Shown here in pieces: positions 1 to 7,972 of a stretch of 64,000 nucleotides of DNA. The stretch is from positions 124,001-188,000 of the forward strand of contig CAYWEN010000016.1 in NCBI GenBank assembly GCA_964457545.1. The letters are read 5' to 3'. The stretch comes from JAGGTJ01 sp964457545 (GTDB lineage Bacteria; Desulfobacterota; DSM-4660; Desulfatiglandales; Desulfatiglandaceae). The position numbers and the translations under genes were made by a program. The notes beneath the pieces are model-generated. The model saw only the letters and a list, made by a program, of their open reading frames with translations. It ran no database searches and was not told the DNA's origin. Within the stretch, counting starts at the first letter, position 1. Every line of letters starts with the position of its first letter.

Positions 1-2
1 CT

Positions 3-443
3 TTCGACAAATCAGTGTGCCTTGGCGGTTTCCATCATATCTATGATCAGGTCAGGGTCATTCAAAATGTATACAGGGCGCTGAAACCTGGGGGAATACT
101 TGTAGTAGGCGATTTTGCCGACTGTTCCCAAACACAAAAATATTTTGATGAGGTAATCGACAACCATACCGCTACAGGACATAAAGGTCTCTTCCTGACC
201 GTCTCCAGGATGGTCAACATAGGCAGAATATGCCAATTCAGTGATTTTTATTCTGAACGTGTTGATGTGCCATTTATATTTTCCTCTGAAAAAGAGGTTG
301 GTGATTTTTATCAGCTTGTGCATGCCCTTAAACAGTCCCGGGACGAGGTGTTTGAAGACATAAAAAACTACATGGGTGTAAACGCAGAAGGTGACAAGTT
401 CATTGTACCAATGGATTATGTTTATGCCTATTATAAAAAATAG
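3..443 (+). CDS. SAM-dependent methyltransferase, C-terminal part (gene runs off the left edge)
   Basis: The reading frame is open from the first bases of the window, so the true start lies outside. The visible part has the late half of a class I methyltransferase fold: a 'GGFHH' segment (motif IV region), then 'ALKPGGILVVGDF', the typical post-I/motif VI strand-turn of UbiE/Methyltransf_11 proteins. The remainder is a family-specific tail ending in an aromatic-rich 'VYAYYKK'. The substrate cannot be told from this fragment. It is followed by about 185 bp without a gene before tryptophanase, so co-transcription is uncertain. Methyltransferase identity is fairly sure; the function is not. Confidence 0.75.
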   Translation, partial: FDKSVCLGGFHHIYDQVRVIQNVYRALKPGGILVVGDFADCSQTQKYFDEVIDNHTATGHKGLFLTVSRMVNIGRICQFSDFYSERVDVPFIFSSEKEVGDFYQLVHALKQSRDEVFEDIKNYMGVNAEGDKFIVPMDYVYAYYKK

Positions 444-487
444 TTTTTGTATATAAACGGCCTTTTCTACAATATCTGTGCCTCAAT

Positions 488-582
488 ATTAACAGCTCAA
501 TAAAAGGAGATAAAAGGGCGTTATGGCACAACGGCTGAAAAGACCGCCGTCTATTTCCCTTCCCCATTTTTCAAACTGATTT
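488..582 (+). repeat. Probable diverged copy of the GTAAC/GTATC inverted-repeat element
   Basis: The left side reads AACAGCTCAATAAAAGG, nearly identical to the ends of the elements at 4188, 22743 and 45467. The following bases (AGATAAAAGGGCGTTATGGC, then ACAACGG) track the left arm of the copy at 22743 with scattered changes. The right end (near AAACTGAT) only loosely matches the other end and I see no target duplication. I infer an old, decayed copy just upstream of tryptophanase. Confidence 0.4.
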
Positions 583-587
583 CCCCC

Positions 588-610
588 ATCGGGCATGGCC
601 GATATTTTTT
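588..610 (+). terminator. Short hairpin plus T-run upstream of tryptophanase
   Basis: ATCGG (588-592) can pair with CCGAT (599-603) and is followed by A then six T residues (605-610). This resembles a weak intrinsic terminator placed only about 19 bases before the tnaA start codon. It could end upstream transcripts or act as an attenuator. The stem is only 5 bp, so confidence is low. Confidence 0.3.
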
Positions 611-628
611 ACAAGCAAGGAGAACATT

Positions 629-2008
629 ATGTTATCAGAACCTTACCGCATCAAGGTTGTAGAACCCATAAAAATGACCACCCGCGAACAGAGAAAGGCT
701 ATCCTTGCCAAAGCGGGATATAACATGTTTATGGTAAAAGCGGAAGATATATATATCGACCTCCTTACTGACAGCGGAACCAATGCCATGTCCCAGAATC
801 AGTGGGCAGGAATGATGCAGGGAGATGAATCCTACGCCGGCTGCAGAAACTTCTATCATCTTTCAGACACTGTAAACGCCCTGTTTGGATTCGAATATTT
901 TGTCCCTACCCATCAGGGAAGACCTTCAGAAAACATACTGTTTCAGCTTACCTTAAAAGAGGGGGATTATGTGCCCAACAACATGCATTTTGATTCCACA
1001 CGGGCACATGTTATAGATAAAGGCGGAATACCGGTGGATCTCGTAATCAACGAGGCATACAATCCTGACCTGTACCATCCCTTCAAGGGCAACATGGATC
1101 CGGACAAGCTAAAACAGTTTATAAAGGAAAAGGGCAAGGAGCATATCCCCCTGATCATGATCACAATAACCAACAATACCGGAGGGGGACAGCCTGTATC
1201 AATGGCAAATATCCGTGAGATAAAATCAATCGCCGATGCACATAAAATCCCGCTGTTTTTTGATGCAGCCCGTTTTGCAGAAAATGCCTGGTTTATAAAA
1301 GAAAGAGAAGAAGGGTACAAAAACCGTTCTGTAAAAGAGATTGTTTTTGAAATGATGGGATATGCTGACGGATTTACCATGAGCTGCAAAAAGGACGGAC
1401 TTGTAAACATGGGCGGTCTTCTTGCCGTAAGAGACAAAAATCTCTATGAAAGGGCAAAGCAGCTTTTAATACTTATGGAGGGCTTTCCTACCTATGGCGG
1501 CTTGTCCGGCCGTGATCTCGAGGCCTTGAGCATAGGCCTGAACGAAGTTGTTCAGGAGGAATATCTTTCATGGCGTGTAGGACAGGTGAAATATCTCGGG
1601 GACAAACTCCTTGAACAGGGCATACCCCTGAGCAGGCCTGTGGGAGGCCATGCAGTTTACATAGATATAAAACGCTTTTTTCCACATCTGGGACAGGATC
1701 TGTTCCCTGACAATGCCTTTGCCACCGCCCTTTATCTGGAATCCGGTATAAGGGTCGCGGCTCTTGGCAGCACCGCATTTGCCTACAGGGACGAGAACAG
1801 CGGCAAGATGGTGTATCCCGAACTGGAATTTGTCAGGCTGACCATTCCAAGAAGGGTATATACAAACAGCCATATGGATTTTGTAATCTGCAACATTGCC
1901 GAACTTTACAGGAAACGGGATCAGATCTCCGGTCTGAGGGTAATTTATGATCCTCCGGTGCTCAGGCACTTTACTGCCCGTTTTGAACCCGTAAACATGG
2001 AGTCGTAA
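629..2008 (+). CDS. tnaA: Tryptophanase (L-tryptophan indole-lyase family)
   Basis: PLP-dependent beta-eliminating lyase of the tryptophanase/tyrosine phenol-lyase family, 459 aa, the usual length. Tryptophanase converts tryptophan to indole, pyruvate and ammonia. Visible signatures are 'DLLTDSGT' near residue 45, 'PTHQGR' near 93 and the PLP-lysine motif 'SCKKD' with Lys255. The start is supported by AAGGAG eight bases upstream. Tyrosine phenol-lyase carries a substrate-binding arginine (Arg381 in Citrobacter); by my alignment that position is Leu378 here, which favours tryptophanase. The stop is one base before the GTG of trpE, so a catabolic enzyme heads a tryptophan-biosynthesis operon. 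A related beta-lyase with another substrate is possible. Confidence 0.88.
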   Translation: MLSEPYRIKVVEPIKMTTREQRKAILAKAGYNMFMVKAEDIYIDLLTDSGTNAMSQNQWAGMMQGDESYAGCRNFYHLSDTVNALFGFEYFVPTHQGRPSENILFQLTLKEGDYVPNNMHFDSTRAHVIDKGGIPVDLVINEAYNPDLYHPFKGNMDPDKLKQFIKEKGKEHIPLIMITITNNTGGGQPVSMANIREIKSIADAHKIPLFFDAARFAENAWFIKEREEGYKNRSVKEIVFEMMGYADGFTMSCKKDGLVNMGGLLAVRDKNLYERAKQLLILMEGFPTYGGLSGRDLEALSIGLNEVVQEEYLSWRVGQVKYLGDKLLEQGIPLSRPVGGHAVYIDIKRFFPHLGQDLFPDNAFATALYLESGIRVAALGSTAFAYRDENSGKMVYPELEFVRLTIPRRVYTNSHMDFVICNIAELYRKRDQISGLRVIYDPPVLRHFTARFEPVNMES

Positions 2009-2009
2009 A

Positions 2010-3500
2010 GTGGAAGTAACCCCCTCTTTTTCCGAATTCAGTTCAATGGCCAGACAGGGCAATGTCATCCCTGTCTACAGGGAGTTTCTTGGTGATATTG
2101 AAACTCCTGTTTCCGCCTATTTCAAGATATCCGACAAGTCATTTTCATATCTTCTTGAAAGTGCCGAGATGGGTGGAGAATGGGGACGCTACAGTTTTAT
2201 AGGATACAAGCCCTATATCATAGTAAAGGGCTATGACAATGAAACCCATGTAGAAAAGGACGGGCATGTAAAGGTTGTTAAAGATATTGACAATCCACTT
2301 GATGTGCTGAAGGAATTGAGCAAGGACTTCAGACCGGTAATCATGGAAGGACTGCCGCCATTTAAGGGCGGATTCGTAGGGTATGTAAACTACGATGTCA
2401 TAAGAAAATGGGAACGTCTTCCAGGTACACAAGCTGCATCACCGGATCTGCCAGAGGTCCTGTTCTGTGCCTCAAGACGCATGATTGTATTTGACCACCA
2501 TACATATACAATCAAGGTTGTGGCCTTTGCATATATAACCGATAACAGGGATCTCAAGCTCATATATGACGAGGCATGCCATGAGATAGATACAACCATC
2601 AGGGAACTGAAAAGTCCCCTTCCAGATATATGCTCCGAAAATCGGCCTGTTATTTCCCGGATAAAATCCAACTTTGAAAAAGAGGCCTTTGAGGAAGCAG
2701 TCAGAAAGGCCAAGGAACATATTTTTGCAGGAGACATTATCCAGACAGTCCTTTCACAAAGATTCTCTGCAAGTTTCAAGGGAGAAGACTTCGAGATTTA
2801 CAGACACTTGAGAAGTATAAATCCCTCACCTTACATGTTTTATCTGAACTTTGGAGATATCAGGTTAATCGGGGCCTCACCTGAAATACTGGTACGCCTC
2901 ACAGACGGAAAGATTGAAGTTCGTCCAATAGCAGGCACAAGACCAAGGGGGAAAACTGTAGAGGCAGACAAGGCCCTTGAAAGGGAACTTATCTCTGACC
3001 CCAAAGAAAGGGCCGAGCATATCATGCTGGTAGACCTTGGAAGGAACGATGTGGGAAAAATTGCACAGCCAGGGTCTGTTACGGTTCCAAGACTTATGGA
3101 GATAGAAAGGTATTCCCATGTAATGCATATTGTATCCAATGTAGAAGGCCTTATTAAACCAGGCATTGACAGCTTTGACGTATTTATGTCTGCCTTTCCG
3201 GCAGGCACGGTTTCCGGTGCCCCCAAAATCAGGGCAATGGAAATAATAAACGAATTAGAGGGTTCTCCGCGGGGACCATATGCAGGGGCCGTGGGATATT
3301 TTGCATTTAACGGCAATATGGATTTCTGCATTACCATCCGTACCATTGCTGTTATAAAAAACAGGCTTTTTATCCAGGTAGGCGCCGGTATTGTAGCAGA
3401 TTCATCTCCTGAAGGAGAATACAATGAAACCATGAAAAAGGGACGGGCCATGTTCAAGACAATAGAAAAGGTAATGGCAGATGATTCTTTTAATAGATAA
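2010..3500 (+). CDS. trpE: Anthranilate synthase component I
   Basis: Converts chorismate and ammonia (from TrpG) to anthranilate, the first committed step of tryptophan synthesis. It is 496 aa, with an N-terminal regulatory domain carrying 'YLLESAE' (the LLES tryptophan-feedback element) and a chorismate-binding domain with 'RPIAGTRPRG', 'DLGRNDVG', 'FPAGTVSGAPK' and a C-terminal 'GAGIVADSSPEGE'. The GTG start one base after the tnaA stop gives the expected N-terminus ('PSFSEF...GNVIPVYRE'). The end overlaps trpG by 20 bp, implying translational coupling. The LLES motif suggests that the enzyme is feedback-inhibited, although it is encoded next to tryptophanase. Confidence 0.95.
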   Translation: MEVTPSFSEFSSMARQGNVIPVYREFLGDIETPVSAYFKISDKSFSYLLESAEMGGEWGRYSFIGYKPYIIVKGYDNETHVEKDGHVKVVKDIDNPLDVLKELSKDFRPVIMEGLPPFKGGFVGYVNYDVIRKWERLPGTQAASPDLPEVLFCASRRMIVFDHHTYTIKVVAFAYITDNRDLKLIYDEACHEIDTTIRELKSPLPDICSENRPVISRIKSNFEKEAFEEAVRKAKEHIFAGDIIQTVLSQRFSASFKGEDFEIYRHLRSINPSPYMFYLNFGDIRLIGASPEILVRLTDGKIEVRPIAGTRPRGKTVEADKALERELISDPKERAEHIMLVDLGRNDVGKIAQPGSVTVPRLMEIERYSHVMHIVSNVEGLIKPGIDSFDVFMSAFPAGTVSGAPKIRAMEIINELEGSPRGPYAGAVGYFAFNGNMDFCITIRTIAVIKNRLFIQVGAGIVADSSPEGEYNETMKKGRAMFKTIEKVMADDSFNR

Positions 3501-4074
3501 TTATGACTCTTTCACATATAATCTGGCACAGGTCTTGGAAGGACTTGGACAGGATGTATGGGTTGTCAGAAATGATCAGATAACAATCCCTGAGATTGAA
3601 GCCAGGGCCCCCTCTTTGATCATGATATCTCCAGGCCCTGGCACTCCATCACAGGCAGGAATATCTGTTGAAGTAATAAGACATTTTGGTCCTGCTCTTC
3701 CTGTCCTCGGGGTTTGTCTTGGACATCAGGCCGTTGGGGAAGCCTTTGGAGCAAAAATTGTGCGGGCAAAACGGATCATGCACGGAAAAACTTCCCTTGT
3801 CTATCACGATGGAAAACAGATATACAGAGGCCTGCCCAATCCATTTGAGGCAATAAGATATCATTCTCTGATCGTTGACAGGTCCACATTGCCGGATTGT
3901 TTTGAAATAACCGCATGGACAGACGCAGAAGAGATCATGGGACTGAGGCATAAAGAATACCCGATTGAGGGAGTACAGTTTCATCCTGAATCCATACTGA
4001 CCAAAAACGGCCCGAAGCTACTGCATAATTTTGCCATACAAACACACCGGCGTCTGAACATTCCGGTTTCCTGA
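3481..4074 (+). CDS. trpG: Anthranilate synthase component II (glutamine amidotransferase)
   Basis: Glutaminase subunit, 197 aa, supplying ammonia to TrpE. Class I amidotransferase signatures are 'DNYDSFTYNL' at the N-terminus, the nucleophile loop 'GVCLGHQ' (Cys near residue 80) and the His-Glu pair in 'EGVQFHPES' near 165. In some relatives the same subunit also serves para-aminobenzoate synthesis. The ATG lies inside trpE (20 bp overlap). The next trp gene begins only after a 450-bp gap that holds a transposable repeat, so trpD may now be expressed separately. Confidence 0.95.
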   Translation: MILLIDNYDSFTYNLAQVLEGLGQDVWVVRNDQITIPEIEARAPSLIMISPGPGTPSQAGISVEVIRHFGPALPVLGVCLGHQAVGEAFGAKIVRAKRIMHGKTSLVYHDGKQIYRGLPNPFEAIRYHSLIVDRSTLPDCFEITAWTDAEEIMGLRHKEYPIEGVQFHPESILTKNGPKLLHNFAIQTHRRLNIPVS

Positions 4075-4133
4075 CCGGTTTCCATTCATATAACGACTCA
4101 AGGCATGCCTGCAAGATACCAGATCTGATCAAG

Positions 4134-4154
4134 GTTCAGGTATTAAACCTGAAC
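4134..4154 (+). repeat. 8-bp-stem hairpin after trpG
   Basis: GTTCAGGT (4134-4141) and ACCTGAAC (4147-4154) form a perfect 8-bp stem with a 5-nt loop, followed by an A-rich rather than T-rich tract. It may be a processing or termination structure between trpG and trpD, but it lacks the T-run of a classical terminator. Confidence 0.4.
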
Positions 4155-4187
4155 AAAAATGCTAAACCTTAACAGCAGGGTTGAATG

Positions 4188-4420
4188 GTAACAGCTCAAT
4201 AAACAGGGGCAGGAGGGTTTTTCTGACGCAACTGCCGGGAGGGCGCCGTGTCTTCGTGACTTATCAGTGGGGAAAGCCGCAGCTCGACAAACTCGGGAAT
4301 GCAAAAGGGGCAAGTGTCCCCCGCAGACAAGTCATTAAAGAGACCAGCCCAAAAGCAAAAGAAAAATCCTCCTGCACCGGTGGTACGTTCGCTGTTATCC
4401 CCCTGTTATTGAGCTGATAC
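4188..4420. mobile_element. Inverted-repeat MITE-like element, long copy (233 bp), in the trpG-trpD gap
   Basis: The ends are GTAACAGCTCAATAA (left) and the complement of GTATCAGCTCAATAA (right). Flanking 8-mers GTTGAATG (4180-4187) and GTTGAACA (4421-4428) agree at 6 of 8 positions, as expected for an old 8-bp target duplication. The inner borders match the shorter copies at 22743 and 45467 (AGGGGCAGGAGG on one side, AATCCTCCTG on the other). About 150 extra bases sit between them. No transposase is encoded; a 78-codon open frame across it has no recognisable features. Ends starting GTAA and 8-bp duplications resemble the IS66 family, so it may be an IS66-mobilised MITE (inference). Confidence 0.75.
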
Positions 4421-4523
4421 GTTGAACACCCTGGCACCCAAGGTCTGAAGCCAACATAAAAACCCGGCAAAAAAAGACATCAAACAAAGATCTTACAGTT
4501 CGATATACATGGAGACGGCTTAC

Positions 4524-5543
4524 ATGATCAGGGATCTTATATCAAGACTTGTGGACAGAGAAGACCTGACAACCCTGGAAATGGAAGGGGCAATGACAGA
4601 GATCATGACAGGTCAGGCAACACCAACCCAGATCGGTGTTTTTATCACGGCCTTGCGTCTTAAAGGAGAGACCATTGATGAGATAACAGGAGCCGCAAGG
4701 GCAATGAGAAACAGGGCTGTAATCTTATGTACAGACAATATTGGCAGACCCCTGCTTGATACCTGCGGTACAGGTGGAGACAGCTCAAACACCTTTAATG
4801 TGTCCACTGCTTCGGCCTTTGTTGCCGCCGGAGGAGGAATAAGGGTCGCAAAACATGGAAACCGTGCAGTATCAAGCAAATGCGGCAGTGCAGATGTACT
4901 GGAGGCCATGGGAGTAAGGCTTGACATAACAAGCCACCAGGTTGAAGAATGTATAAAGGAGACAGGGATAGGTTTTCTGTTTGCGCCCATATTCCATGAA
5001 GCAATGAAATACGCTGCAGCTCCGAGACAGGAAATCGGCATAAGAACCATATTTAATCTTTTGGGGCCACTCACCAATCCTGCAGGAGCCAATATTCAGG
5101 TCCTTGGGGTTTATGATCCATCACTTACCGAAAAAATTGCCCATGTTCTGTGCAGGCTTGGAATTGACGCTGCCTTTGTTGTATGCGGGGAAAGGAAATT
5201 TGATGAAATAAGCATATGCGGTCCTACAAAGGTTTCTCACCTGAAAAACAATCAGGTAACAACGTTCGAGATATGCCCACAGGACTATGGTCTTGATACT
5301 GCAAGGCCCCAAGACATTGCAGGCGGTAATATCCGTGAAAATGCACTTATCATAAAAAACATCCTGCATGGCAAAAGGGGAGCACCACGGGATATTGTTG
5401 TCTTTAATGCTGCCGCAGCATTTGTGCTGGCAGGCATTGCAAAAGACCTGAAAGAGGGAATTGAACGGGCGAAATATTCTATAGACAGCGGGGCCGCAAT
5501 AAAAAAACTTCAGGATCTAATCAGTTTTACCCAGGCATGTTAA
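4524..5543 (+). CDS. trpD: Anthranilate phosphoribosyltransferase
   Basis: Transfers phosphoribose from PRPP to anthranilate, the second step of tryptophan synthesis. The protein is about 340 aa with the diagnostic 'DTCGTGGD' PRPP loop, 'KHGNRAVSSKCGSADVLE' and 'RTIFNLLGPLTNPA'. An upstream in-frame ATG exists at 4509, but the ATG at 4524 has GGAG nine bases before it and gives the usual N-terminus, so I prefer it. The end overlaps the next small membrane protein by 7 bp. trpC, trpF, trpB and trpA are not in the window, so the pathway is split. Confidence 0.93.
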   Translation: MIRDLISRLVDREDLTTLEMEGAMTEIMTGQATPTQIGVFITALRLKGETIDEITGAARAMRNRAVILCTDNIGRPLLDTCGTGGDSSNTFNVSTASAFVAAGGGIRVAKHGNRAVSSKCGSADVLEAMGVRLDITSHQVEECIKETGIGFLFAPIFHEAMKYAAAPRQEIGIRTIFNLLGPLTNPAGANIQVLGVYDPSLTEKIAHVLCRLGIDAAFVVCGERKFDEISICGPTKVSHLKNNQVTTFEICPQDYGLDTARPQDIAGGNIRENALIIKNILHGKRGAPRDIVVFNAAAAFVLAGIAKDLKEGIERAKYSIDSGAAIKKLQDLISFTQAC

Positions 5544-5767
5544 TGGAAAATATTGGACGTATTCTTGTTGTTGCAGGTCTGTTTATCGCCATTATAGGAT
5601 TGCTTGTAATGGCCATATCGAAAATCGGTATTCCCTTTGGCAGGCTTCCCGGCGACATTGTTATTCACAAAAAGAATTTCACCTTTTATTTCCCTCTTGC
5701 AACATCAATAATATTAAGCGTGTTGTTTAGCATACTGTATTACATTATCTCAAGGTTTCATAAATAG
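5537..5767 (+). CDS. DUF2905 family small membrane protein
   Basis: 76 aa with two predicted transmembrane helices (about residues 6-27 and 50-70) separated by the family hallmark 'GRLPGDIVIHKKNFTFYFPLATSI'-type loop (GRLPGDI at about 36-42). DUF2905 proteins are widespread two-helix membrane proteins of unknown function. The start overlaps the trpD stop (ATGTTAATG), so it is probably co-translated with trpD; an ATG two codons later is equally possible. No role in tryptophan synthesis is implied. Confidence 0.85.
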   Translation: MLMENIGRILVVAGLFIAIIGLLVMAISKIGIPFGRLPGDIVIHKKNFTFYFPLATSIILSVLFSILYYIISRFHK

Positions 5768-5806
5768 TGCCCATCCGGGAACAGATTCCGGTTCCTATCC
5801 GGTATA
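5766..5806 (+). repeat. Dispersed intergenic repeat (AGTGCCCATCCGG type)
   Basis: AGTGCCCATCCGGGAACAG followed by ATTCCGGTTCC and TATCCGG. Close relatives occur at 21118, 27404, 27546 and 38542, always outside genes or at gene edges, here directly overlapping the DUF2905 stop. I cannot define the element ends. Confidence 0.5.
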
Positions 5807-5977
5807 TGACGGGAAACAATATGCCTGCTCTGCAAAACATATTCTTCCGGTCTTTTACTTAAAACAAAATGGCAGTTTCCAGCAACCGATCTGGTACAGT
5901 TATCACGGGTACCATGAACAGCATATTATAAAATCGGCTTCCAGGCTGAGAATTCATCAAACACAGGAGGTAATACA

Positions 5978-6466
5978 ATGCAGGTACTTGTCATTTATTT
6001 CTCAAAGGGCGGAAACACAAAAAAACTGGCAGAGGCCATTTCAGAAGGCGTCAGGGATGTGGAAGGGGTAAATGTCATACTGAAAAAAACAGACGAGGTA
6101 ACCAGGGAAGATTTTCTGAATTCTGATGGGATCATTGCAGGCTCACCTGTCTATTTCGGGGTGATGTCCGCAAATCTCAAGCAGGTATTTGACGAGTTTG
6201 TCAGCCTGCGTAAAAAGATGGAAGGCAAGATCGGAGCTGCCTTTGCCACATCAGGAGATATAACAGGAGGAAAAGAAACTACCATGATGTCCATAATACA
6301 GGTCATGCTGATTTACGGGATGATCATTGTTGGTGATCCCATGTCTGCCTCTGGACATTATGGTGTGGCCTGTGCAGGCGCACCTGATGAAAAGACCCTT
6401 GAAAACGGCCGCAAGCTTGGACAGAGAGTGGCATCACTGGTAAAAAAACTGGGCAATGGCTCATAA
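5978..6466 (+). CDS. Flavodoxin/NADPH-dependent FMN reductase-like protein
   Basis: 162-aa flavodoxin-fold protein. The N-terminal FMN phosphate-binding loop 'YFSKGGNTKKLAEAI' (residues 6-20) and the 'GSPVYFGVMSANLKQVFDEF' segment (residues 55-74) are WrbA/flavodoxin_1-like. It probably shuttles electrons or reduces quinones or flavins in the cytoplasm. An AGGAGG lies just before the ATG. It is separated from DUF2905 by 210 bp that hold an intergenic repeat, and a GC hairpin follows the stop. A second, related flavodoxin is encoded at 30482. Confidence 0.85.
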   Translation: MQVLVIYFSKGGNTKKLAEAISEGVRDVEGVNVILKKTDEVTREDFLNSDGIIAGSPVYFGVMSANLKQVFDEFVSLRKKMEGKIGAAFATSGDITGGKETTMMSIIQVMLIYGMIIVGDPMSASGHYGVACAGAPDEKTLENGRKLGQRVASLVKKLGNGS

Positions 6467-6470
6467 AACA

Positions 6471-6491
6471 AGGCCCCTCTGACAAGGGCCT
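6471..6491 (+). terminator. Hairpin after the flavodoxin gene
   Basis: AGGCCC (6471-6476) pairs with GGGCCT (6486-6491) five bases after the stop codon. There is no clear T-run, so it may be a rho-assisted or processing structure rather than a full intrinsic terminator. Confidence 0.45.
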
Positions 6492-6560
6492 GCTGACTTA
6501 TGGGCAACATGGGCAATATCAGCCCACAAGGCCATAAACAGGAATTCTTGCATAATATCA

Positions 6561-6594
6561 TCACCTGTACAAAGACATATCTTTGCACAGGTGA
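6561..6594. repeat. 34-bp near-perfect palindrome between convergent genes
   Basis: TCACCTGT (6561-6568) pairs with ACAGGTGA (6587-6594), and inside it AAAGA (6571-6575) pairs with TCTTT (6580-6584) around a CATA loop. That gives about 14 pairs with one mismatch. It sits between the ends of the flavodoxin (+) and nuclease (-) genes. It could be a bidirectional termination or RNA-stabilising hairpin, or a protein site. Confidence 0.6.
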
Positions 6595-6655
6595 CAGATT
6601 GCCAGGTCTTGCAATCCTTATCCGGCATGGCAAATACCGATGCGAAAACAGCAAG

Positions 6656-7963
6656 CTATGGACAGGAACCGCCTGTAACAATATAAGGACAAATCTTTTC
6701 AAGCATTGCAGGACCAATACCTTTTACACTGAGCAAATCATCTGCTGTTATGTAGGGACGGTTGTCTATTATCCTTGCTGCAAGGACAGGGCCTATTCCC
6801 TTTATGGACATCAGCTCTTTTTTGCTGGCAGTATTCAGATCATACCTGTATTTCAACGGCCCAGGGTTTCTACGGTTCATCTTGCCCTGACCATACACAA
6901 ATGGTTCTGTGGAAAAACATGCATAAATCGGCAGGTGATCTGAATATCCCTTGCCCAAATGCCTGCCCGTTCCCTTCCAGGCCCTTTGCCAGCGAAAAAG
7001 TTCTTTCCCCCTGAACAGGTAGCGTGGTTTAAATTTGCCAAACGAATTGTCAATATAAGATATGCCTTTGTCATCATAAAGGCTCTTGGGCACAATAATG
7101 CTGTCCGGCGTCTCCCTGTGCCTGAAAAACAGATATGACCAACGGGCAGGTTTGCTCAATTCAAGCCACAGGTTATACATGTATCTGTTAGATTTCTGCC
7201 CTGCAAGAATCCTTTCATCAACCATTTCATGGCCTTTAACGGTCCCCAAGACATGATTAATTCCTGTAATGCCATGGGTGTCGTTTAATTTTCCGGAATA
7301 TCTGAAGGTCTTGAACTCATTATAGTTGGAATTAAAATCACCGAGAACTATAAAATCTGCATCCCTGTTAAGCCTGCGAATCGTCCTTTTCAATGCCTTT
7401 GCATAAACAATCCTCATGCTTTCAGGCCCTGATTTTGATTTCCAATGGTTGACAAAAATGACAAGCGGCACTCCATCTATGTTTAAAGTCACCTCAAGTA
7501 TATTCCGGGCAGCAACATCGCCAACCCATATCTCTTCCTTTTTGACAATCGGAAACATGGACAGGACAGCACATTTTACCGGTGTAGGTTTTGATGAGGC
7601 AATTGCAAACCATGGATATCTTACTCCCATCCTTATCAGATATTGCTGCAGACAGGTGAGAGCCCTTTTCGATTCGATTTCCTGAAGGGCAATCACATCT
7701 GGCCCAAGATCTTTTATGACTCTGGCAATATTGCGGTACTTGATGTTTGCAACATGCCTGTTCCACCCATAAACGCTGTGAGGACAATACTCGGGATATT
7801 CAGTGCCATCCCTGACCATGTCAAAGAGATTCTCCACATTGTAGGTCGCTATCCTGAATGTCTTTCCCGATACCGGAACAACACAGCACAGGAAAAAAAA
7901 CAGGACAAGTACAATCACAATACCTGTTAATTTTCTTGTATCAGACAATCGGAATGTTTTCAT
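6656..7963 (-). CDS. Exported endonuclease/exonuclease/phosphatase-fold protein with C-terminal helix-hairpin-helix domain
   Basis: 435 aa. A hydrophobic N-terminal segment (residues about 12-32) looks like a signal peptide or anchor. It is followed by an EEP (DNase I/exonuclease III-like) domain with 'ATYNVENLFD', 'DVIALQEIES' (metal-binding Glu), 'FVNHWKSKSG', 'LGDFNSNYNEF' and a terminal 'YSDHLPIY' (catalytic Asp-His). Residues about 375-430 form a ComEA-like helix-hairpin-helix DNA-binding domain ('DLNTASKKELMSIKGIGPVLAARII', two hairpins). I infer an extracytoplasmic nuclease acting on external DNA for nutrition or DNA processing. It starts 9 bp after the homocysteine synthase gene and is probably co-transcribed with it. 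Confidence 0.85.
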   Translation of the reverse strand: MKTFRLSDTRKLTGIVIVLVLFFFLCCVVPVSGKTFRIATYNVENLFDMVRDGTEYPEYCPHSVYGWNRHVANIKYRNIARVIKDLGPDVIALQEIESKRALTCLQQYLIRMGVRYPWFAIASSKPTPVKCAVLSMFPIVKKEEIWVGDVAARNILEVTLNIDGVPLVIFVNHWKSKSGPESMRIVYAKALKRTIRRLNRDADFIVLGDFNSNYNEFKTFRYSGKLNDTHGITGINHVLGTVKGHEMVDERILAGQKSNRYMYNLWLELSKPARWSYLFFRHRETPDSIIVPKSLYDDKGISYIDNSFGKFKPRYLFRGKELFRWQRAWKGTGRHLGKGYSDHLPIYACFSTEPFVYGQGKMNRRNPGPLKYRYDLNTASKKELMSIKGIGPVLAARIIDNRPYITADDLLSVKGIGPAMLEKICPYIVTGGSCP

Positions 7964-7972
7964 AAGCCTGCC

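Noticed and set aside
4181..4417. 78-codon open frame across the long MITE copy
   Set aside because: It starts and ends in the terminal repeats of the element and has no family features, so it is most likely incidental.
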